64,000 nt of DNA from Histomonas meleagridis. Taxonomy: Eukaryota > Parabasalia > Tritrichomonadida > Dientamoebidae. Position numbers and translations under genes: made by a program. The number at the start of each line of letters is the position of its first letter. Position 1 is the first letter of the stretch. The stretch spans positions 1,843,501 to 1,907,500 of the forward strand of contig WSYJ01000186.1 of NCBI GenBank assembly GCA_020186115.1, written 5' to 3'. Below the pieces are notes generated by a model, which was not told where the DNA came from, did no database searches, and worked only from the letters and a program-made list of their open reading frames with translations. Shown here one piece after another: positions 8,658 to 16,513 of the stretch.

Positions 8658-10502
8658 TTAAATATCACATTTACCATCTTTACAAGTATCGACAAAAGTT
8701 TTCACAGCTTCATTACTTTGTGCTTTAGTTTCAAGAACTTGATATTGTCTTGAACCATTTCGATAAACTGTTAAACCTTTACAACCCAATTTCCATCCTT
8801 CGATAAATCCTTCTCGAACCATATCTTCTGTTGCATCTTGTTCAAAATTAACTGTTTTAGAAATCGCGTTACATGTATATTTTTGAATTTCACTTTGCAT
8901 ATTAATATGATCTTTAGGTGAAATATCCAATGATGTAACAAATACTTTTTTAACTTCTTCTGGAACTCCGATAACATTCCTTAATGTACCTGTTTGAAGG
9001 ATTTGTTCCATAATTTCTTTAGAATAACAATTATTTTCTTTAAGTGCTTTCTTTAAATGTTTGTTAACAAATGGTTTCATTTCACCTGCTAAACAATTAC
9101 ATCGTCGATATGCTAATGCAAAATATGGTTCAACACCTGATGAAACATCCATTAACATAGATGTAGAACCAGTAGGTGCTACATTAGTTAATGATGCATT
9201 TCGCATCGTCGCATATTTCTTACACCAAATACTTTTATCAAAGTTTGGGAAATTACCTTTTTCAGCTCCAAGTTTAATTGATTCATCAATAGATGTTTCT
9301 TGAATAATTTCCATAGCTCGTGTAGCTACTTTTCGTCCTTCTTCTGAATTATATGGTAATTTCATTAAAAATAACATATCTGCTAAACCCATAATACCTA
9401 AACCAATACGTCTATTATTTTTAAACATAGTATTAACACGTTCTACTGGAAATTGTGTTAAATCTACTACATTATCTAACATTCGAACTGCTATACGTGT
9501 AACTTCTTTTAATTTTTCTTCATTTAATGTACGATCTGAATTAACAAATTTTTCTAAATTAATTGATCCTAAATTACATGCATCACCTGAATGAAGATAT
9601 TGTTCTCCACATGGATTACAACATTCAATAGGCCCAAGACCTGGTAATGGATTAGTCTTATTAACTGTATCAAGAAAAATACATCCTGGTTCACCATTAC
9701 GCCATGCACTATAAATAATTTCATCCATAATTTCTGGCGCTGAAATATCAGCTTCTGTAATATCTGTAATACGTCCTGCTGCATCACGTGTAATATATCG
9801 TGGTTTCATCTTTTCACCATTCCATGTACATAACCATGGTGTTGGATCATTATTAATAACTCGTTCCATAAATTCATCAGTAAGTCCAACTGAAAAATCA
9901 AAATTCTCATATGTACCTTCTTTAGCTTTGGCTTCAATAAATTCTAAAATATCGGGATGATCAACACGCATTAAAGCCATATTAGCTCCATGACGACCAT
10001 GTTGTTGAACTATTCGAAATGCTTCTGAATAAATTCGTAAAAATGATAATGGTCCACTTGATGAACCAAGTGTTCGTTTACATTTAAATCCTGCTGGTCG
10101 AAGAAGATGAAATGGAAATCCAATACCTGAACCTGCTTGTTGAAGAAGTGCTGCTTCTTTAAGTGTATCAAAAATACTATCTAAAGAATCTTCCATATGT
10201 AAAACAACACAATTAGAAATAAGTGCTGTCTTGGCACCTGCATTGGCTAATGTACGTCCTGCTGGAATAAATTCAAAATTTGTCATAACTTCACTAAAAA
10301 TTCGACTCCATTTTTCTTCATCTTTTTCAACTGATGCTAAACATTTGGCTACTCGTTGAAACATTTCTTCTGGGGTTTCAATGATTTCATTGTTTTCATC
10401 TTGTTGAAGATATCGCGCTTTTAATACTTTCATGGCATTACTAGTAAAATTTAATGTAGTATTAATACCTTCAATATTCTTCATATTCTTAGTTGTACTC
10501 AT
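8658..10502 (-). CDS. nrdJ: Adenosylcobalamin-dependent (class II) ribonucleotide reductase
   Basis: 614 aa, close to bacterial NrdJ without an ATP-cone. Visible family features are the N-terminal NAMKVLKARYL helix, FIPAGRTLANAG, the first redox cysteine in SNCVVL (about C98), QQAGSGIGF, RRxGAN-like GRHGANMALM with VDHPDI, the catalytic finger-loop NPCGEQ (N296, C298, E300), GLGIMGLAD, NVAPTGSTS and KGLTVYRNGSR near the end. A C-terminal cysteine pair (C607, C612) would relay electrons. It reduces ribonucleotides to deoxyribonucleotides using B12. Older biochemical work reported that trichomonads rely on deoxynucleoside salvage, so this gene is notable. Transfer from bacteria is likely but inferred. 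Confidence 0.9.
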   Translation of the reverse strand: MSTTKNMKNIEGINTTLNFTSNAMKVLKARYLQQDENNEIIETPEEMFQRVAKCLASVEKDEEKWSRIFSEVMTNFEFIPAGRTLANAGAKTALISNCVVLHMEDSLDSIFDTLKEAALLQQAGSGIGFPFHLLRPAGFKCKRTLGSSSGPLSFLRIYSEAFRIVQQHGRHGANMALMRVDHPDILEFIEAKAKEGTYENFDFSVGLTDEFMERVINNDPTPWLCTWNGEKMKPRYITRDAAGRITDITEADISAPEIMDEIIYSAWRNGEPGCIFLDTVNKTNPLPGLGPIECCNPCGEQYLHSGDACNLGSINLEKFVNSDRTLNEEKLKEVTRIAVRMLDNVVDLTQFPVERVNTMFKNNRRIGLGIMGLADMLFLMKLPYNSEEGRKVATRAMEIIQETSIDESIKLGAEKGNFPNFDKSIWCKKYATMRNASLTNVAPTGSTSMLMDVSSGVEPYFALAYRRCNCLAGEMKPFVNKHLKKALKENNCYSKEIMEQILQTGTLRNVIGVPEEVKKVFVTSLDISPKDHINMQSEIQKYTCNAISKTVNFEQDATEDMVREGFIEGWKLGCKGLTVYRNGSRQYQVLETKAQSNEAVKTFVDTCKDGKCDI

Positions 10503-10966
10503 ATTTTGTTCAATTATTTATTAATAAAAAAATGAAGTGAATAAATATCGCGCCAAGAGAAATCTTCCTTCTTCTTCATTTCAATATAATTGGACGTTAA
10601 ATAATTCAAAAATAATGGCGGTATGGCACTTTTTAGATATTCAAATTGTTAACTTGCTAAATTTATAGAAAAATAGAAAAAGACATCAAAAATTTTGAAT
10701 AATTTTTTTTTGTCTATCCTCGATAAAAACTATTTCTTTGTTTCGATTTAATAAATTTCATTTTAAATATGTTTTTACAATCAGCATATGCTGAAATGAA
10801 ATAACATTTATAATTGTTATAATTAAGATCTTATTGAATAACAACCTGTCGTGCTTGAAATAATCATATCGTTTAAATTGATAAATCTGATTTTTGGGAA
10901 AAGATGGTCGCTTAAAGGAAAAAAAACGGTGAAGCTAACTTTTTCTGTTAATTTAAAACGTTTCAA
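10503..10966. other. Intergenic between divergent genes
   Basis: AT-rich divergent promoter region between the reductase and the ankyrin gene. No coding signal was seen on either strand. AACGTTT-like strings lie just before the ankyrin start. Confidence 0.5.
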
Positions 10967-12154
10967 ATGGAACAGCAAAATATGCAAAAAAATACAACTC
11001 AAGATGGTCTCAATCAGTTAGAAGCAATTGAACATATAATTTTCGGGTTAAGTAAAGAAAATATATCTCAATCTGTTGATTTGATCAATAATAAAATTGA
11101 TGAAATTTATCAAACGTCTTTTAACTTAATCATCAGTCAAATGGTATACATAGTGTTCAGAATCAAAATGAATGATATTGATGTTTATTTAAATTTTATA
11201 GATGAAATTGATAAATTTGAGAAAAACAACAATTACAACTCCAAAATTATGGACGTATTCACTCATTATCTTCTTAACGAAGACACACAAGAATCAAATT
11301 ATATACTCTATAGTATGATTGAAAACAACATGCTTGAACCAGAAACTGTTATAACAAGGAATTATGCATGCTTTGCACATTACATGACAAAAGAAAGAAT
11401 AAATAGTATGAAATATGAAAAATTTATAAATCAAGTCAAAGAAAATTATGAAGAACTATCAAAGAATGATTGGGAACTTCATAAGAAGTTAATTAAAGAA
11501 GGAGTTAATCCAAATGAAATTGCGAAAATAATTCGATATGATGAAATAGAAAAACTTCAAGAAATATCATCACAAACAAATTTCGATTTCAATCAAACAA
11601 TTGAACCATCACTTTATGAAAGATGTTCATTCATTAATAAAGAAAATGTTCCACTAATTGATTATGCTGCATTTTTTTCTGCTATTAAATGTTTTAAATA
11701 TTTACTTATAAATGGTACAAAATTAACAAATACAGGTAAATATGCAGTTGCAGGTGGAAACTTGGAGATAATTCATTTGTGTGAACAAAACCATGCAACA
11801 TTTAAAGATGCATATGAAACAGCAATTGAATTTCACAAAAACAATATTTTCCATTATCTTGATGAAAATAAATTCATTATGTTTTTTGATTTTGTCGTAT
11901 TAGGTAAGCAATGTATTTTATATCACAACTACGAAATTTTTTCATTTTTAGAAAAAGAAGGTATGAAAATTGATGATGATATTATGAACGAAACTGTAAG
12001 TAGAGGGAATCTATTTCTTACCAAATATTTACTTAAAGAAAAACATCCTAAAAAATATTTACTTTTTAATTCTTTAATATCAGGAAACACTGAACTTGTT
12101 AAGTTTATCTTAGATAAAGGCGTTAACATAAATTCTACAGATGTTTTTTTATAA
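10967..12154 (+). CDS. DUF3447-type ankyrin protein, 5' open part of a spacer-interrupted gene
   Basis: The first open part encodes 392 residues before the first spacer. An N-terminal helical domain is followed by the trichomonad DUF3447-type signature (LIDYAAFF, KCFKYLLINGT, YAVAGGNLEIIHLCEQN) and degenerate ankyrin repeats. The coding signal ends at NINSTD (12142); the frame then runs four codons into an AT-rich spacer and stops at 12154. Five more ankyrin modules follow, each exactly 30 codons (12206-12295, 12376-12465, 12546-12635, 12696-12785, 12846-12935). The protein is about half identical to the gene at 56881. If the spacers are removed the gene reads 542 codons and has no terminator of its own. 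Function unknown; ankyrin repeats usually bind proteins. Confidence 0.75.
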   Translation: MEQQNMQKNTTQDGLNQLEAIEHIIFGLSKENISQSVDLINNKIDEIYQTSFNLIISQMVYIVFRIKMNDIDVYLNFIDEIDKFEKNNNYNSKIMDVFTHYLLNEDTQESNYILYSMIENNMLEPETVITRNYACFAHYMTKERINSMKYEKFINQVKENYEELSKNDWELHKKLIKEGVNPNEIAKIIRYDEIEKLQEISSQTNFDFNQTIEPSLYERCSFINKENVPLIDYAAFFSAIKCFKYLLINGTKLTNTGKYAVAGGNLEIIHLCEQNHATFKDAYETAIEFHKNNIFHYLDENKFIMFFDFVVLGKQCILYHNYEIFSFLEKEGMKIDDDIMNETVSRGNLFLTKYLLKEKHPKKYLLFNSLISGNTELVKFILDKGVNINSTDVFL

Positions 12155-12969
12155 ATTTTTCTGTTTATTTTGATAATTTTCTTTAATTTATATAAATAAT
12201 TTAACACTGCGCTTATATTTGCATCTGAAAGTGGTCAAATAGATATAGTCAAACTACTTCTTGACCAAAAAGGAATAGATGTTAATGCTAAAAATATTGA
12301 TTTCTGTTATTTAATTTATGTTTTAATAATTTTACGCTTAAAATTAATATTTAAGAATTTTGTAAAATATTTGAGACAGCACTTATGCGTGCTTCTTATA
12401 AAGGTTATATAGAAGTTGTTAAATTACTTCTTGAACAAAAAGAAATCAATATCAATTTTACTGATTTTTATTTGTTTAATTTAGAATTTATTTTAATGAT
12501 TTTGGATTTCAAAATAATATTTGGAATTAATTTAAATTATTTGAAACAGCACTTATGAAAGCATCAGAAAATGGTTATATAGAAATAGTTAAATTACTTC
12601 TTGAACAAAAAGGAATTGATATCAATATTCAAGGTTTTTATTTTTATAATTTCTTATTTTAAAATAATATTTAAAAATTATATATATTATTTAAAACAGC
12701 GCTTACTAGAGCAGCTGAAAATGGTTATGCGGATATCGTTAGATTACTTCTTGAACAAAAAGGAATTGAAGTCAATAATGAATATATTTATTTTCGTAAC
12801 TTTATATTTCAAAATAATATTTGGAAATTATTCAAATTATTTAAAACGGAACTTATGTTAGCAGCTCAAAATGGACATGCAGAAATAGTTAAATTACTTC
12901 TTGAACATGAAGGAGTTGATATAAATGCTCAAGATATTTTATTGTTTGATTTGATATATGTTTTAATAG
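12143..12969 (+). repeat. Ankyrin module array with AT-rich spacers (locus 1)
   Basis: Five ankyrin modules of 90 bp each start with codons for TALM (or close variants) and end with an NAKN-like quartet. They are separated by spacers at 12143-12205 (63 nt), 12296-12375 (80), 12466-12545 (80), 12636-12695 (60), 12786-12845 (60), with a truncated one from 12936. Spacers begin like ATTTATTTG, contain CAAAATAATATTTGG and end like ATTCAAATTATTTGAA. The 60-nt ones lack exactly the 20-nt block at spacer positions 21-40. Module frames are 2,1,3,3,3, so the array cannot be read through, yet every module is free of stops. No GT-AG ends are conserved. Confidence 0.85.
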
Positions 12970-13212
12970 CATGAAGTTTTAATAAAACTTCGAAACCCTG
13001 AGACATATGATTCAGATTATTATCAAAATCGTGTCTATAATCTCAAGAAGTTTAATAATTATATTTTTTCCATTATATTTTTCCTTAATCTTTTAATTAC
13101 CATAACCATTGGCTCATATGCAATCCATAAAGTTCCAACTCTTCTCATCCAAAAATGTTTAGGCCTTTCATTTATTTTTGGTTTTGTTGGAATACTTTTT
13201 AATTTCTTATTC

Positions 13213-14349
13213 ATGTGGCTTTTACCTGAGCAATATCTTAAGTATAGCATTTTCATTGGTCCAATCTTTGGTATTATTGGTGTCATACTTGGATTTCTTT
13301 ACGGATATAAAATTGCGATTGGAATTTATATTTTCATGGCCATTGTTGTGACGTTTGCATTTTTCTTTTCTCGCCATGACTTATTCTTTTCTCGTGCTCT
13401 TTTACAGATGTCCATTCGCACACAGTTCATCAAATATTTTCCGAACTTTATTTTGCTATCGGTCCATATCGTCGTTGTATCGTGCATTGCAGTTTTCTAT
13501 TCCTATTCACATATTGCCATACTTCTTCTTGATAGTATTTCTTCCTATGCAGTTGTATATATGTTTCTCTCCATCATTTGGATCATAAACACATATTGTA
13601 ACATTGTTTATATGATCTCATCATCAACAAGCGCTGCATATTATTTCACCTCGAGCACCGCGCGCGAGATTAAAATACCAATTTTGCGAAGTCTTTTACG
13701 TTGCTGTATCTTAAACGTTGGCTGCGCGGCACGTGAAGCAGTCTTAGTGCCCATTACGCAATACATTCATACAGTTGCACGCCTTGCGCCGGGTCCAACA
13801 TTAGAGAAGATCTTCCACAAGAATGACGCGAAGCCACTAATCAAAGCGCTTAAGAAGTTATCATACATCGCTTCGATCTTTATGAAGCCACTTGACTTAT
13901 TATTGGGGTATCCAACGCGACAAGGACTGATATACTCGTCGATGTTCGGCGTGCCATATGACGAAGGATGTTTACGCTTTGCTGAGATATCTGCGAAGTA
14001 TTACTGTAATTTGTTGAACGAGATCCAAACAATCGGTACGAACTTGGCATGCCACTCATTAAATATTATATTGATCGCAGTGACAACAGTGGTGCCAACT
14101 TGTAACAAATTGGGACAATATTCGAATGTGTCAATACCTTTCATCTTCGCATACGCTATTGCTAACGCTTTCAGACAAATGTTAAGAGGTCACTACGAAA
14201 CAATACTCGTAGCATTCAGTGAGTGCCCAAATAGAATGAAGACAATCAATAGAGAAGTGGAGGAAATATTGGAACAGCAGTATGGAACTGAGCTCCAAAC
14301 TCGCTGCTTCAGGCAGAGCAATCAGTTCGAGGATGAAACAGTTGAGTAA
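13213..14349 (+). CDS. Choline-transporter-like (CTL/SLC44-type) membrane protein, 5' end lost or non-ATG
   Basis: The part from the first ATG is 378 aa with about seven to nine membrane helices and the conserved C-terminal block with CCILNVGCAAREA, GYPTRQGLIYSSMFGVPY and a final helix (FIFAYAIANAFRQMLRG), which resembles the SLC44/CTL family of choline or related transporters. Coding sequence clearly continues 81 codons upstream in the same frame to 12970, including a first membrane helix (YIFSIIFFLNLLITITIG) that the ATG at 13213 would omit. No ATG exists in that extension; an in-frame TAG lies at 12967. The upstream edge falls exactly where the ankyrin spacer array ends, so the 5' end seems to have been replaced by recombination. 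Codon use is more GC-rich than in its neighbours. Confidence 0.65.
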   Translation: MWLLPEQYLKYSIFIGPIFGIIGVILGFLYGYKIAIGIYIFMAIVVTFAFFFSRHDLFFSRALLQMSIRTQFIKYFPNFILLSVHIVVVSCIAVFYSYSHIAILLLDSISSYAVVYMFLSIIWIINTYCNIVYMISSSTSAAYYFTSSTAREIKIPILRSLLRCCILNVGCAAREAVLVPITQYIHTVARLAPGPTLEKIFHKNDAKPLIKALKKLSYIASIFMKPLDLLLGYPTRQGLIYSSMFGVPYDEGCLRFAEISAKYYCNLLNEIQTIGTNLACHSLNIILIAVTTVVPTCNKLGQYSNVSIPFIFAYAIANAFRQMLRGHYETILVAFSECPNRMKTINREVEEILEQQYGTELQTRCFRQSNQFEDETVE

Positions 14350-14880
14350 AATTTTATTATTAAATTTGTTGAAAATGCTTTCGAAATATATTTAGTAAAA
14401 TATTTACTGAGTGTTCAAAATGTTTTCCTTTGATGGAATTGAGATAAGTGAAAGTGTATTCGTTTCTGTTAAGCATTTACTTATGTTTAAATAACACTTT
14501 AAACTACTGTTTATGATTATGATCATCATTTCTTTCTTAAAAATTTTACATAAAATAGAATATTGATTGTGTTTGGAGCATTTGAAAATAGAGATAAATC
14601 AAATTTGTGAAAAAGTGAAAATAATTTTGAGCCAAATTTCAATGTAAAAAACTGTTTAAACGTCCATTGATATCAAAAACCGTTTTCAAATTGAATAATT
14701 TTAAGGCCGATCAAAAAGTGAAACGCACTTTTCTAGAATTGCTACTTTTTTAGCAAGGGCCGCAGCCAAATAAACTTAGAAAAACCCAATTAAACTCCTT
14801 TTATTTCAATTTTCTGAACTTATCTGGTCACGACCCCTTTTTTCTGTGCGGCCCTTTTTCTGGGAATTGTAAAAAGAAAA
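14350..14880. other. Intergenic with two short hairpins
   Basis: No gene seen. Two adjacent perfect inverted repeats occur: AAAAGTG/CACTTTT (14714-14732) and TTGCTA/TAGCAA (14739-14756). A pyrimidine-rich stretch precedes the Rab start. Confidence 0.45.
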
Positions 14881-15465
14881 ATGGCTTCGATCATCCCAAG
14901 AAAACAGAAAATTGTCCTTCTCGGAGATGCTGGTGTTGGAAAAACATCACTCCTAAAATATTGGATAGATAAACAGTTTTCTTTAGAACAAGCACCAACT
15001 ATTGGTGCATCTTTTGTTGAAAGCGATTACATTTTCCAAGAAAAAAAGTATCACATTCAAATATGGGATACCGCTGGAGAAGAAAAATACAGGTCAATGA
15101 CACCAATTTATACACAGGGATCATCTGGGGCGTTGATTGTATTTAATCTTGCAGACAGATCAACCTTTGAGAATGTTCCTGCATGGCTTGAAATGTTAGA
15201 TTCTCCTACCTCGATGAAAATCACCCTTGTTGGCAATAAATCTGATCTTCAAGACCACAAAGTAACTTTTGAAGAAGCTCTTGATTATTGTCAATCTAAT
15301 TCAATAACATATGTTGAGGCAAGTGCCATGAATGGAAATGGTGTTGATTGCGCTTTTCAATCAGTTATTGTTAATGATGATCTCTACCAAAGTGAAACTT
15401 TTAATGAGCCAGCAACAGTTGATATTGAAATCAAAGATGAGCCGCCTAAAAAGCCTTGTTGTTAA
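14881..15465 (+). CDS. Rab-family small GTPase
   Basis: 194 aa with all GTPase motifs intact: P-loop GDAGVGKT (15-22), switch I threonine in APTIGASF (T40), WDTAGEEKYRSMTPIY (62-77), NKSD (119-122) and EASAMN near 149. It ends PPKKPCC, a double-cysteine geranylgeranylation site. WDTAGEE plus the YRSM switch-II sequence marks it as Rab rather than Rho. It would control a vesicle transport step at a membrane; the Rab5/Rab-like subgroup is a guess. The region between switch II and the tail is slightly short, and the hypervariable tail is acidic. Confidence 0.88.
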   Translation: MASIIPRKQKIVLLGDAGVGKTSLLKYWIDKQFSLEQAPTIGASFVESDYIFQEKKYHIQIWDTAGEEKYRSMTPIYTQGSSGALIVFNLADRSTFENVPAWLEMLDSPTSMKITLVGNKSDLQDHKVTFEEALDYCQSNSITYVEASAMNGNGVDCAFQSVIVNDDLYQSETFNEPATVDIEIKDEPPKKPCC

Positions 15466-15589
15466 CTCTGAATATTTATTGCTTTTCAGCAACACTGTTT
15501 TTTCAACTAATAAACTTCATTTCGTAAATATTAAAATCATATTTTATGTATTTAAGTTATATACTTCATATCTAAAGTTTATTGCTGCA

Positions 15590-16430
15590 TTTTACAAAAG
15601 ACCTTTTTTAATATTATCTTGTTCACAAAGTAAATTGACTATTTCTTTATTATGATTATTATGTGCAATCTTAGGTGCTGTCATAAATACTTTAAGTAAT
15701 TTTTATATATTAAATTTGAATTTTTACATCATTATAAAAAATTTTAGGTTAAACAAATAAATATTTTTGGCATTAATATCAAAAAAAAATTTCATAATTG
15801 TAACATGAAACACATTTTATTCCTAATGTTTCTAAAATATGAGCTTTATCTAAATTTATTTTCATAAAGATATTTAAAGATACCATTTCGATAAAACTCT
15901 ATTGCTGTTTTGTGTTAAATAATGAATGATTTTGTTCACATAAATAAATAATTTCTTCATTTCCCTGCATTTTTAATATTTGTAGCATTCATAAGTAAAT
16001 ATTTAAAACATTTAACTGATCCAAAAAATGATGCATAATCAATTAGTGTAAAATTTTTTTGATTAATAAAATCACATCTTTCATAAATTGATTATGGAAT
16101 TATTTGATTAAAATCGAAATTTGTTTGTGATGATATTGAATATATATTTGATCACAATTTTTGGTTAAGTTTAATTCACCATTAAATAAGATGACTCTTG
16201 TGAACATTTTTCAAATATGTAGTTAAAAAAACTTTAGGATTTCTTTTGTTTAATTTTCTTTTCTATGAGTTGATTTTAATTAACTTAAGTATAAATCACA
16301 TATATGTGACCATATATGGTCATTTGTTATGTAATATAGGTCCTCAAAACATTCTATATTTTTGTTTATAGAATTCATAGTTTCGTCAACTCTAAAATCA
16401 GGATCTTTTGGTTCACAGATCATTAATGAA
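15590..16430 (-). pseudogene. Decayed DUF3447/ankyrin gene, third copy
   Basis: The minus strand carries recognisable but broken pieces of the same family as the genes at 10967 and 56881. In gene order there is an N-terminal fragment with an ATG at 16423 (47 codons, PKDPDFRVDE), pieces like QTNFDFNQ, YERCDFIN, LIDYASFFGSVKCFKYLLM and CEQNHSLFN, then INAKN, a spacer, and a damaged TAPK-type module. Stops and frame changes occur throughout. The spacer (15682-15762) is 81 nt and begins ATTTATTTGTTTAA like the intact spacers at the other loci. The gene is dead; it shows what unselected copies look like. Confidence 0.75.
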
Positions 16431-16513
16431 GTGCTTATGTGTTTTTTAATCTTTCACTTAAAATGCTTTATGTATCGTAAAGTTTGGTGTGCCCTTTTAA
16501 AATACGTTAGTTA

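Noticed and set aside
12601-12861. 86-codon open frame across ankyrin modules
   Set aside because: It is in the wrong frame for the modules (which are in frame 3 here) and translates spacer sequence; shadow only.
12143-12969. Ordinary GT-AG introns in the ankyrin array
   Set aside because: Spacer starts do not share GT, the ACAG at the end comes from Thr-Ala codons and is absent before modules at 12206 and 12846, and the trichomonad branch motif is missing.
16296-16322. Overlapping perfect palindromes (TCACATATATGTGA and TGACCATATATGGTCA) as a regulatory site
   Set aside because: They fall inside the coding remnant of the decayed ankyrin gene (NDHIWSHICD), so codon content explains them well enough.
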